Positions 1 through 8,058 of a DNA stretch of 22,345 bases are shown in pieces. The stretch covers positions 1 through 22,345 of the forward strand of contig JAYTOP010000018.1 in NCBI GenBank assembly GCA_043747745.1, in the 5' to 3' direction. Under the pieces are notes generated by a model, which saw only the letters and a program-made list of their open reading frames with translations, was not told the origin of the DNA and made no database searches. Both the position numbers and the translations under genes were made by a program. The stretch's first letter is position 1. Every line of letters begins with the position of its first letter. The stretch comes from SZAS-103 sp043747745. GTDB taxonomy: Bacteria; Pseudomonadota; Gammaproteobacteria; Xanthomonadales; Xanthomonadaceae.

Positions 1-993
1 GGCACCAACCCGGACGCCTACCAGGGTGCGTACTGCGCATGGCACGACTACACCGCCGGTTCCAACGGCAACATGGCGTACAGCAACCAGCCGTACAACA
101 TCGACTCGGGTGCAGGCTGCGGCGTGGGCTTCGTGAACAGCCCGGGTACGCTGGACGGCTACACGATGACGCTGGGCCACGAGTGGCACGAAATGATGTC
201 GGACCAATTCCCGGCCGGCGGCTGGACGAACCACAACAGCGGCACCTATGCGGGCCAGGAAAACTCGGATGAGTGCGCCTGGATCGCAGCAGGCTCGACC
301 GGCGGCGCGGCGAACATCACCTTCAGCACCGGCACGTTTGCCGAGCAGGCGAGCTACTCCAACGACACTGCATCGTGCGCGATCTCGCACGCGATCATCC
401 CCAATGGCGGTGGCGGTGGCGGCAACGTTGCACCGACGGCGAACTTCAGCTTCACCACCAGCGCCCTGGTTGCAACGTTCACCGACAGCTCCTCGGACAC
501 CGACGGCACGATTGCATCGCGTGCATGGACCTTTGGCGACGGCGGCACCTCGACGGCGACCAGCCCGAGCCACACCTATGCGGCGGCTGGCACCTACAGC
601 GTGAAAGAGACGGTGACCGACAACGGCGGCCTGACCGGCAGCAAGACGTCTTCGGTGACGGTTGCCACCAGCGGAGGCACAGTCCTGACCAGCGGCGTTG
701 GGGTCGCCCTGCCTTCGGTCGCGACCGGTGGCGTGTCGTCCAACTACACGCTGGTAGTTCCGGCCGGCAAGACGACGCTGACCTTCAATATTTCCGGCGG
801 TACCGGTGATGCGGATCTGTACGTCCGCAATGGTTCGGCGCCGACGAGCAGCACCTACGACTGCCGTCCGTACACCAGCGGCAACACCGAGACCTGCACG
901 TTCTCATCGCCGGCTGCTGCGACGTACTACGTGAATGTCCGTGCCTACGCGGCGTACTCGGGTGTCACCCTGAAGGGCACCTACTCGCCGTAA
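1..993 (+). CDS. Secreted PKD/PPC-domain protein with HEWHE motif, probable metalloprotease-like (5' truncated by window)
   Basis: The frame is open from the first base of the window, so the N-terminus and signal peptide lie outside it; 330 residues are visible. Residues about 1-130 form a Cys-containing domain with the motif GHEWHEMMSD (H60, E61, H63, E64), then GGW and QENSDECAW. This pattern resembles secreted proteins with HEYxE..TDP...GW...EIxDKC motifs. It is not a canonical HExxH, because the fifth position is Glu, so zinc protease activity is an inference. A Gly-rich linker (136-141) leads into a PKD domain (about 143-222, with WTFGDGGTS and HTYAAAGTY) and a C-terminal PPC-type domain (about 228-330, with DADLYVRNG), often removed from secreted peptidases. 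The gene ends at TAA and is followed by a terminator. It lies next to two secreted sedolisins that also have PKD domains. Confidence 0.8.
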   Translation, partial: GTNPDAYQGAYCAWHDYTAGSNGNMAYSNQPYNIDSGAGCGVGFVNSPGTLDGYTMTLGHEWHEMMSDQFPAGGWTNHNSGTYAGQENSDECAWIAAGSTGGAANITFSTGTFAEQASYSNDTASCAISHAIIPNGGGGGGNVAPTANFSFTTSALVATFTDSSSDTDGTIASRAWTFGDGGTSTATSPSHTYAAAGTYSVKETVTDNGGLTGSKTSSVTVATSGGTVLTSGVGVALPSVATGGVSSNYTLVVPAGKTTLTFNISGGTGDADLYVRNGSAPTSSTYDCRPYTSGNTETCTFSSPAAATYYVNVRAYAAYSGVTLKGTYSP

Positions 994-1002
994 ATCCTGC
1001 AG

Positions 1003-1030
1003 CGATCCCGCCGCACAGGCGGCGGGATCG
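1003..1030 (+). other. Perfect 11-bp stem-loop after the PKD/PPC gene
   Basis: CGATCCCGCCG (1003-1013) pairs perfectly with CGGCGGGATCG (1020-1030) across a 6-nt loop. There is no T-tract directly after it. It sits 10 nt past the stop codon and may protect the 3' end of the mRNA, or work with the T-rich hairpin downstream. Confidence 0.6.
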
Positions 1031-1056
1031 GTTGAACAGGTTCATCTCGGATACTC

Positions 1057-1092
1057 AATCCCCTGACGCGCGAGCGCCGGGGGATTTTTTTT
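1057..1092 (+). terminator. Rho-independent terminator
   Basis: AATCCCC (1057-1063) pairs with GGGGATT (1080-1086), and a run of eight T (1085-1092) completes the stem and tail. The loop is GC-rich and may fold further. It separates the upstream secreted-protein gene from the sedolisin gene. Confidence 0.8.
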
Positions 1093-1340
1093 CGGGCAGC
1101 CGAGCAGGACTCGCCGGTGTTGCCGACAACGTGAAACTGCGGGATGTCACCGCGATCCAGGGCGATCGATCTGGTGCCCTATGGCAGCCTTGCGACAAAG
1201 TACAACGGAGTATGCTGACGCTGTTTGTCGTCCATCATGCGATACGTATCGCATCGAAGCGTGGGGCAGCGTATGAACCACAGCGCCGCAGCGCGTCTCC
1301 GCCCGCGTCGCATACCGCGCATGATCCTGGGGGTTACACG
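1093..1340 (+). promoter_or_regulatory. Leader of first sedolisin, with an 18-bp palindrome
   Basis: This non-coding stretch lies between the terminator and the sedolisin start. It contains a perfect 18-bp palindrome, ATGCGATACGTATCGCAT (1237-1254), a candidate operator about 87 nt before the start codon. GCGTCGCAT (1305-1313) recurs before the second sedolisin (4122-4130). A G-run at 1329-1333 may serve as the ribosome binding site. I could not assign -35/-10 boxes with confidence. Confidence 0.5.
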
Positions 1341-3707
1341 ATGAACGCGACGTCTTTGGCAAGCCAAGGTAAAACATCTCTCGCGTTTGCCATCCTGGTG
1401 GGGGCTGCTAGCGCTGGAGCGATCACTGCTGCCAGTGCAGCCACCGATACCGCGATCACGGTTGCGTATACCACCCTGCTCGGGCGCGGCGATGCCGTGA
1501 CGGGTGCGCTGCCAATGACGCAGCCGATCCACATCGAGGTGGCGCTGAAACTGCGTGATCGCGCGGGGCTGGACAGGTTCATCGCAAGTACCGCGAAGAA
1601 CGGCATCGGCGGCGTGGCGCGACCTATGGCCAGTGAACAGTTCCTCGCGAACCACGCACCAACGCAGGTGCAGGCGCAGACGGTCGCGAATTACCTGACC
1701 ACGATGGGCTACAGGAACGTCGTGATCGCTCCGAACCGTTTGCTGGTGTCGGCCGACGGCACTGCCGCGACGGCGCGCAATGCGTTCATGACCTCGTTCG
1801 CGCAGGTGAAGATGCAGGATGGCCGCATCGCGTTCGCGAATACCACCGAAGTGCGTGTGCCGACAGCGCTGAAGGACTATGTGCTGGCGGTGGTCGGACT
1901 GCAGACCGTGCATCAGGCGCATACGTTCGCGCGCCGACTCGATCCGGACGGCGCACACACCCATGCGATTACCGGGCACAACCCGAACGACTTCTCGTCG
2001 ATCTACAGCGGCACCGGCGTCGCGACGGCGGCTGGCGTCACGATCGGGATCGTCACCGTCGGCAAGTTGACGCAGACCATCGCCGACCTCAAGACATTCA
2101 CCACCAACAACGGTCTCTCGAGCGTGACCACTGCGACAGTAAACACCCACGGCACCAGCACCGATACCAGCGGCGTGACCGAATGGAACCTGGATAGCCA
2201 GGATGTCGTCGGCATGGCAGGAGGCCGTGTTGGCAAGATCATCTTCTACAACGTACCGAGCTTCTTCAACAGCGATCTCGTTGCCGACTTCAACACGATC
2301 GTATCGGCCAACAAGGCCAAGATCATCAATGTCTCATTGGGCGAATGCGAAACCGGTGCGCTGAACGATGGTTCGGTCGCAGCGGCCGATGCGATCTTCC
2401 AGGCCGCAGTGGCGCAGGGCCAGACGTTCTCGATCTCCACGGGGGACTCGGGTGCCGACGAGTGCCCGCATGACGGCATCGTTTCTCCGATACCGAGTTG
2501 GCCGGCGGACTCGCCATATGTGATTGCGGCTGCGGGTACGACGCTGGACGCTTCGACGACGACGTGGAACAGCGAGACGGTCTGGAATGGGAGCGGTGGC
2601 AGCCCCAGCACGTTCGAGCCCATGCCGAGTTGGCAGACTGCATTCGGGGTTTCCGGCAGCAAGCGTGGCGTGGCGGATATCGCGTTCGACGCAAATCCAT
2701 CTTCCGGTTCGCGCATCTATGTCAATGGCGGGCTTCAGCAATGGGGCGGCACAAGCCTGGCCGCGCCGATCTTCGCAGGCATGTGGGCGCGTGTGATCGC
2801 GGTGAAGGGCACCAGTGTCGGCTTTGCGGGGCCGTTGATCTACGCGCTGCCGGCGTCGGATTTCCACGATGTCACCTCCGGCAGCAATGCTGGTGAGACA
2901 GCTGCCGTGGGCTACGATTTTGCCAGCGGCCGCGGCAGCATCATCCTCAACACCGCGATCAACCATCTCGTTGCGGGCGGTGTCGACCAGCCTCCGGTCG
3001 CGAACTTCGGCTTCGCAACCGTCGGCCTGACCGCAAACTTCACCGATAGCTCCACCGATCCCGACGGCACGGTTGCCTCGTACTCCTGGAACTTTGGCGA
3101 TGGCAGTCCTGCCGCGACGTCAGCCAATCCGAGCCGTGTCTATTCCGTCGCCGGGCCCTACAGTGTTTCCGAAACGGTGACCGACAACCTCGGCTCGACC
3201 AACACCCGGACGGTGACGGTGACGGTTAACAGTGGCGGCAGTCTGAAATTGCTCGGCAACACCGGCTTCGAAACCGGCACGGCGGCACCCTGGGTGGCAA
3301 CCGCGAATGTTGTAAGCAACAGCGTTGGTGAGTCGGCCCACGGCGGCAGTTGGGATGCCTGGTTGAATGGCCTGGGATCGTCCCACACCGACACGCTCAC
3401 CCAGCAGGTCGCGATTCCGGGTGGCATGAGCCTGGCCGCGCTATCGTTCTATCTGCATACCGACACCGCCGATACGACTGCATCGGCTCACGACAAGCTG
3501 AGAGTGCAGATCACGACGTCCACAGGTGTTGTACTGGCAACGTTGGCGACTTACTCGAACCTCGATCAGGCCGCTGGCTATACGCTGCGCAGCCTGGACA
3601 TGACCCCTTACATCGGCCAGACCGTGAAGATCAAGTTCAGCGGCGTCGAGAACGCGACGTTGCAGACCTCGTTCGTCGTCGACGACGTTTCCTTGACTGT
3701 CCAGTAA
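1341..3707 (+). CDS. Secreted sedolisin-family (S53) serine-carboxyl protease with PKD and C-terminal beta-sandwich domain
   Basis: 788 aa. An open frame reaches back to 1032, but ATG 1341 is preferred: it follows a G-rich site, matches the paralogue's start, and begins a signal peptide (about 1-34, ending AASA/A). The pro-kumamolisin activation domain spans about 55-195. The catalytic domain spans about 205-545: E281 and D285 in EWNLD, oxyanion D369 in STGDSG, nucleophile S472 in GGTSLAAP, and a calcium site around D510-V511 and G524-D526. A PKD domain (about 551-630, WNFGDG) and a C-terminal beta-rich module (about 636-788) follow. The family contains acid-active, pepstatin-insensitive endopeptidases, including xanthomonalisin. 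All catalytic residues are present, so it is probably active after export and self-processing. The PKD and tail domains probably bind substrate or the cell surface. Confidence 0.95.
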   Translation: MNATSLASQGKTSLAFAILVGAASAGAITAASAATDTAITVAYTTLLGRGDAVTGALPMTQPIHIEVALKLRDRAGLDRFIASTAKNGIGGVARPMASEQFLANHAPTQVQAQTVANYLTTMGYRNVVIAPNRLLVSADGTAATARNAFMTSFAQVKMQDGRIAFANTTEVRVPTALKDYVLAVVGLQTVHQAHTFARRLDPDGAHTHAITGHNPNDFSSIYSGTGVATAAGVTIGIVTVGKLTQTIADLKTFTTNNGLSSVTTATVNTHGTSTDTSGVTEWNLDSQDVVGMAGGRVGKIIFYNVPSFFNSDLVADFNTIVSANKAKIINVSLGECETGALNDGSVAAADAIFQAAVAQGQTFSISTGDSGADECPHDGIVSPIPSWPADSPYVIAAAGTTLDASTTTWNSETVWNGSGGSPSTFEPMPSWQTAFGVSGSKRGVADIAFDANPSSGSRIYVNGGLQQWGGTSLAAPIFAGMWARVIAVKGTSVGFAGPLIYALPASDFHDVTSGSNAGETAAVGYDFASGRGSIILNTAINHLVAGGVDQPPVANFGFATVGLTANFTDSSTDPDGTVASYSWNFGDGSPAATSANPSRVYSVAGPYSVSETVTDNLGSTNTRTVTVTVNSGGSLKLLGNTGFETGTAAPWVATANVVSNSVGESAHGGSWDAWLNGLGSSHTDTLTQQVAIPGGMSLAALSFYLHTDTADTTASAHDKLRVQITTSTGVVLATLATYSNLDQAAGYTLRSLDMTPYIGQTVKIKFSGVENATLQTSFVVDDVSLTVQ

Positions 3708-4153
3708 GCGGACACGTCGAGGATCCACCCAGCCTCCGGCTTCTTGCCGGTCTTCCTCCTTGCGCGTCCGGAATGACTTCCAAATGGCGTTGATATAGAA
3801 GGGCATTTCGCAACTTGTTGGTTGTTGGAGCCTTTCGCAGACATCCGTCGTGCTGTTGCAATCTAACTGGCAGGGGAAAAACCTTTACGATTTTTTGATA
3901 CTCTGCCTTCCCGGCGCTGCCACAATCGGCTGCGCGGAATGTATCCTTGGGGTCTCTTGAATCGCATTCGCGGTAACCTGCAAATGCATCGGGAACTCCG
4001 CGGTCTTCACGGTGACGCAAGACATGCAATGTCGTCGCGGCAAGCAATGCCGTGACGTAGGGGTGACAGGAACAGAGGTCGGGGCGGGGATGCCCAATAC
4101 AGCGTCGCAGGCAACCCGTCTGCGTCGCATCACACACACATTTGGGGTTACGA
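3708..4153 (+). promoter_or_regulatory. 446-nt intergenic region between the two sedolisins
   Basis: No gene is evident here. A small hairpin, CCGGC-TTCTT-GCCGG (3736-3750), is followed by a pyrimidine-rich run and is a weak terminator candidate. An AT-rich stretch at about 3880-3903 could hold a promoter, but no clear -35/-10 pair is visible. GACAT-gca-ATGTC forms a short dyad near 4020. Near the 3' end the motif GCGTCGCA occurs twice (4102-4109 and 4122-4129, a 20-nt period), and GGGGTTAC precedes the start as it does in the first sedolisin. The promoter of the second sedolisin is inferred to lie here. Confidence 0.5.
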
Positions 4154-6481
4154 ATGAACGCGACGTCTTTTGCAAGTATGCGTAAAACATCTCTCGCGCT
4201 CGCCGTCGTGACGGCGATCTGCAGCATTGGCGCGATCAGTGCGGCCAGCGCGGCCAGCGGCTCGCTGGCGACCGTGGCGCGCGTCACGACCTTGCGTCAG
4301 GGCGACGCGGTCATTGGCGCGCTGCCGATGACGCATCCGATCCACATCGAAGTGGCGCTGAATGTGCGCGACCGTGCGGGTCTGGACGCTTTCATTGCCA
4401 AGGGCAAGTCGACCATGAGTCCGGCGCAGTTCCTGGCCAAGCATGCGCCGACGCAGGTGCAGGCGGAAACGGTGGCGAACTATCTGACCACGATGGGCTA
4501 CAAGAACGTCGTGATCGCGCCTAATCGCTTGCTGATCTCGGCCGACGGCACCGCCGCGACGGCGCGCAACGCGTTCATGACCTCATTCGCGCAGGTGAAG
4601 ACAAAGGATGGCCGCATCGCCTTCGCGAACACTTCCGAAGTGCATGTGCCGGCAGTGCTGAAGAATCAGGTGCTCTCGGTCATGGGCCTGCAAAACGTGC
4701 ACATGATGCACACCTTCGCCAAGGTCCTGCCGAAGGGCGGCGTGCACACCAACGCGATCACCGGCCACAACCCGGTCGAGTTCTCCTCGATCTACGGCGG
4801 AACCGGCGTACCGACGGCAGCGACGGCGAACGTCGGCATCATCACCCAGGGCGCGATCACCCAGAGCATCACCGACCTCAACAAGTTCACGTCGGACAAC
4901 AGCCTGCCGACCGTCACCACGCAGACCATCAACGTTGGTACTCCCACCAGCGATACCGCCGGCGTCATTGAATGGGATCTGGACAGCCAGTCCATCGTCG
5001 GCATGGGTGGCGGCCAGGTCGCGAAGATCATCTTCTACAACATTCCCAGCTTGGGCGGTGCCGAGCTGAATGCCGGTTTCAACAAAGCTGTGACCGACAA
5101 CCAGACGAAAATCATCAACGTCTCGATCGGCGGCTGCGAAACCGATGCACAAGCGGACGGCACGGCCGCTGCGTCCGATGTAATCTTCGCCGCAGCCGCT
5201 GCGCAGGGCCAGACCTTCTCGATCTCGACCGGCGACTCCGGTGCCGATGAATGCAGTAACGGCCATACCACCCCAAGCTGGCCGGCAAACTCGCCGTATG
5301 TGATTGCGGCAGCCGGCACGCTGCTGGATGCATCCACAACCACCTGGGCCAACGAGACCGTGTGGAGCGGCAGTGGCGGCAGCGCTAGCCTGTACGAGCC
5401 CAAGCCTGTCTGGCAGAACGGCTTTGTTTCGGGCAACTTCCGCGGCGTCGCCGATATCGCGTTCGACGGCGATCCGAATTCCGGAGCCGTGATCACCACC
5501 GGCAGCAGCCATTCGCAGGTCGGCGGCACCAGCCTGTCCGCACCGATTTTTGCGGGTCTCTGGGCGCGCGTGATCGCGGCAAAGGGTACCGGTATCGGTT
5601 TCGCCGCCCCGCTGATCTACGCGCTGCCGGCTGGCGACTTCCACGACATCACTTCGGGCAGTAACGGGATACCGGCTGCGGTCGGTTACGACCTCGCGAG
5701 CGGTCGCGGCAGCATCATCCTGAACAACGCGATTGGCCATCTTGGCGTGCCGGTCGGCAATCCGCCGGTTGCAAACTTCAGCTACGTCATCAATGGCCCG
5801 ACCGTGACCTTCACGGATACTTCCACAGACAGCGACGGCACCATCACCGGGCATTTCTGGAGCTTCGGCGATGGCACGTCGTCTACCGCGACGAGCCCAA
5901 GCCACACCTATCCTGGCGCCGGCAACTACACCGTGACCGAGACGGTGACCGACAACGATTTCAACAACAACACCAAGACCAAATCGATTAATGTCGTTCC
6001 GGCTGGTGGTGCCAACCAGTTGATCTTCAATACCGGCTTCGAGGAAGGCACCGCACCGTGGGCCACTACGACGGGCGTGATCAACAACAACGCGGCTGAG
6101 CCAGCGCATGCAGGCACCTTCAAGGCGTGGCTGGACGGCACCGGCAAGATTCGGACCGATTCCGTTGCGCAGCAGGTTTCAATCCCGAGCGGCAAGACGT
6201 CGGCGACGCTACAGTACTGGCTGCACATCGACAGCAAGGAAATCAGCAAGACCCGCGCAACGGACAAGCTGACCGTTGGTGTCTACAGCACGGGAGGCAA
6301 CCTGATCAGCACGCTGGCGACCTACTCGAACCTCAACAAGGCTGCTGGTTATCAGGTGCACACCGCCGACATGACGCCTTACATCGGCCAGACCGTGGTG
6401 ATCAAGTTCATCGGCAAGGAAGATTTCGCGCTGGCGACATCATTCGTGCTCGACGACGTTACCTTGAACGTCCTGCCGTGA
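4154..6481 (+). CDS. Secreted sedolisin-family (S53) protease, tandem paralogue
   Basis: 775 aa. ATG 4154 is chosen because MNATSFAS aligns with the first paralogue and starts a signal peptide (about 1-34). A TTG 12 nt upstream is less likely. The propeptide spans about 55-190. In the catalytic domain (about 195-535) E273 and D277 (EWDLD), D361 (STGDSGADEC) and S460 (GGTSLSAP) are intact, and the calcium-site segment FHDIT...VGYDLASGRGS is present. A PKD domain (about 537-616, WSFGDGTSS) and the same C-terminal module (about 622-775, ending SFVLDDVTLNVLP) complete it. Its close similarity to the previous gene over full length indicates a tandem duplication. The propeptides and catalytic cores look better conserved than the tail and linker segments. 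A strong terminator follows. Confidence 0.95.
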   Translation: MNATSFASMRKTSLALAVVTAICSIGAISAASAASGSLATVARVTTLRQGDAVIGALPMTHPIHIEVALNVRDRAGLDAFIAKGKSTMSPAQFLAKHAPTQVQAETVANYLTTMGYKNVVIAPNRLLISADGTAATARNAFMTSFAQVKTKDGRIAFANTSEVHVPAVLKNQVLSVMGLQNVHMMHTFAKVLPKGGVHTNAITGHNPVEFSSIYGGTGVPTAATANVGIITQGAITQSITDLNKFTSDNSLPTVTTQTINVGTPTSDTAGVIEWDLDSQSIVGMGGGQVAKIIFYNIPSLGGAELNAGFNKAVTDNQTKIINVSIGGCETDAQADGTAAASDVIFAAAAAQGQTFSISTGDSGADECSNGHTTPSWPANSPYVIAAAGTLLDASTTTWANETVWSGSGGSASLYEPKPVWQNGFVSGNFRGVADIAFDGDPNSGAVITTGSSHSQVGGTSLSAPIFAGLWARVIAAKGTGIGFAAPLIYALPAGDFHDITSGSNGIPAAVGYDLASGRGSIILNNAIGHLGVPVGNPPVANFSYVINGPTVTFTDTSTDSDGTITGHFWSFGDGTSSTATSPSHTYPGAGNYTVTETVTDNDFNNNTKTKSINVVPAGGANQLIFNTGFEEGTAPWATTTGVINNNAAEPAHAGTFKAWLDGTGKIRTDSVAQQVSIPSGKTSATLQYWLHIDSKEISKTRATDKLTVGVYSTGGNLISTLATYSNLNKAAGYQVHTADMTPYIGQTVVIKFIGKEDFALATSFVLDDVTLNVLP

Positions 6482-6513
6482 TCGCGTAAGCAACACAGCA
6501 ACTGATGTACCCG

Positions 6514-6543
6514 GACCCCGGCCTAGCGCCGGGGTCTTTTTTT
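6514..6543 (+). terminator. Rho-independent terminator after second sedolisin
   Basis: GACCCCGGC (6514-6522) pairs perfectly with GCCGGGGTC (6528-6536) around a 5-nt loop, followed by seven T. It is 33 nt past the stop and closes the protease cluster. Confidence 0.92.
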
Positions 6544-6663
6544 ATGCTTCAGCAGGATTGGCAGGCGATGGCATCCGGAGCGGATGCGGATCTGCGTCCG
6601 TCGGGTTTGCGCGTGTGCAGGGCGCAGCAAACAATGCGCGATAAGGCGCGCCGCGGATCGCTT

Positions 6664-7407
6664 TCAGCAGCCGCGTGGATCCATCCACACCGTCAGCGCA
6701 CGTTTGCCGTTCGGGCCGGGCGCAGCGAAGCCCGGAATCCAGCCGGACAGGGTGTCGCGGCCGGATGGCGTAGCGCCTTCGCAAGCACTGATGCCGAACT
6801 CGACCTTGAACCACAGATCGGCGCCGACCATCTGCATGCGGTTGATCCGCAAGGCGGGATTCGCGGGCATCGCCATCTTGCGGCAGTCGTCCACGCGCGG
6901 TGTCGTGCACACGCGCCCATCCCAACCGCGCAGGGTATGGATCGGCGCGAGCAGCACGATACTGCCGAAGTCGTGCACCCCGCCCGTGGGTGGCGTGGGT
7001 AGCCATGCCTCGCCATCGCCGAGCATGATGCGTACCCATCCGGCCTGCGCATCGGTGACGATCAGCCCGGGATGACCGAGCTTGAATTCGCGCGTCGGCA
7101 CTGGCGATGTCCATGCGTCGCCGGGGATCCGCACGCGCGGCACCAATGCATCCTGCGAACAAGCATTCTGGCCTGCTGCGATCGGCGGAGCTTCCAGCGT
7201 ACCCGCGGCTGCGGCAGCGTTGTTCGGTGCGCTGCGCAACTGGTATTTGCCGCCCGGCCGCGCGGTGCATGGACCGCTGCCGAACAGAGTCGGCGCTTCA
7301 AGTATTCCGCGCAGACCGTCGGGCGGCGTGTTGCCGGTCAGATCGACTGCCGCGGCCGGTGCGAACGCGGTCAGCAGCAAGGTGGGCAGCAATACGCGCA
7401 GGTTCAT
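6664..7407 (-). CDS. Exported protein of unknown function
   Basis: 247 aa. The N-terminus MNLRVLLPTLLLTAFAPAAAVD is a signal peptide, probably cut after AAA near residue 20. The mature part has several Cys residues (GPCTARPG, NACSQDA, RVCTTPR, DDCRK, SACEG and the terminal GC), suggesting periplasmic disulfides. Short segments such as KYQLRSAPN and GWVRIMLGDGEAWLP resemble SH3-like beta motifs, but I do not recognise a named family. The gene converges on the second sedolisin, with the terminator between them. The next gene upstream on the same strand starts 37 nt away, so co-transcription is possible. The ribosome binding site is weak. Confidence 0.75.
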   Translation of the reverse strand: MNLRVLLPTLLLTAFAPAAAVDLTGNTPPDGLRGILEAPTLFGSGPCTARPGGKYQLRSAPNNAAAAAGTLEAPPIAAGQNACSQDALVPRVRIPGDAWTSPVPTREFKLGHPGLIVTDAQAGWVRIMLGDGEAWLPTPPTGGVHDFGSIVLLAPIHTLRGWDGRVCTTPRVDDCRKMAMPANPALRINRMQMVGADLWFKVEFGISACEGATPSGRDTLSGWIPGFAAPGPNGKRALTVWMDPRGC

Positions 7408-7443
7408 GGCGTGGCCTCGGCAGGGTAGAGAGAGACGCTGCGA

Positions 7444-7932
7444 TCAACCGGCAGGTTCGAACCGGTTCGCAGCGACATTCTTGCGGACTTTCAGCGGATC
7501 CCAGATGCGCCCGTTCATCGCGATATAAACGCCCGGAGGCAGGCATTGCACGGCCCCGACTGCGGTGCCGATATTGAAGTCGGCGTCGGAACCGCGAAAA
7601 CGTGCCGGGTTGAGTGCGCCAGTCAGCACGATGGTCTTGTCGATGATGCTGGCGAGAACTTTCGCGGTATCCACCATGCTGTCGGTGCCGTGCGTCACCA
7701 GCACATGCCGCGCGGGTTGTGCGGCGATCGTCGCGCGCAGCAAATCGCGGTCGGCGGCCGTGATGTGCAGGCTGTCCTTGCGCAGGATCGGTATGACGGT
7801 GAAGCGGAACGCGACGCCGAGTTCGTCAAGGATGCGCCCGATCTGCGGATCGCCGACCTGGAAATCCGACTTGTCGTCGAAATACACCTTGTCGATGGTG
7901 CCTCCGGTAGTGACGATGCAGAGTTCATCCAT
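7444..7932 (-). CDS. Single-domain asparaginase-like protein
   Basis: 162 aa, against about 320-350 for full-length type I/II L-asparaginases. It covers only the N-terminal asparaginase domain. The nucleophile motif TTGGTID (T12) and the second motif THGTDSM (T83, D84) are present, along with IVLTGALNPARF. The normal C-terminal domain is absent and the gene ends cleanly at TGA, with no recognisable remainder downstream. Small asparaginase-domain proteins are known in proteobacteria, so this may be a natural short family rather than a decayed gene. Asparagine hydrolysis is possible but unproven. No signal peptide is visible, so it is probably cytosolic. Confidence 0.85.
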   Translation of the reverse strand: MDELCIVTTGGTIDKVYFDDKSDFQVGDPQIGRILDELGVAFRFTVIPILRKDSLHITAADRDLLRATIAAQPARHVLVTHGTDSMVDTAKVLASIIDKTIVLTGALNPARFRGSDADFNIGTAVGAVQCLPPGVYIAMNGRIWDPLKVRKNVAANRFEPAG

Positions 7933-8018
7933 GGAAAGTGGCCAGGGTCATGTTTCGAAAACAGGAGGGAGTCGGACTGAAGCCCGCATTGAAGTGTATT
8001 GCTTTTCGCCAGAGCGAT

Positions 8019-8042
8019 TCGAGCGGTTTTCTCGAGCGGTTT
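8019..8042 (-). repeat. Tandem 11-bp direct repeat upstream of the asparaginase-like gene
   Basis: TCGAGCGGTTT occurs twice (8019-8029 and 8032-8042) with a 2-nt gap, in the 126-nt gap between the DUF2069 gene and the asparaginase-like gene. On the coding strand it reads AAACCGCTCGA twice. It is a candidate activator or repressor site, or a simple local duplication. Confidence 0.5.
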
Positions 8043-8058
8043 CCAGCGGCGAAGCTGG

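Noticed and set aside
1032..1340. 103-codon N-terminal extension of the first sedolisin
   Set aside because: It begins inside the terminator hairpin region, is not present in the paralogue, and would hide the signal peptide.
3861..3867. ATCTAAC matching the attC inverse core RYYYAAC
   Set aside because: It lies far from the integron with no partner core or cassette structure; a 7-bp degenerate match is expected by chance.
4583..6109. 508-codon open frame on the minus strand
   Set aside because: It is antisense to the second sedolisin, which has complete family motifs; long antisense frames are common in GC-rich DNA, and the product has no recognisable domain.
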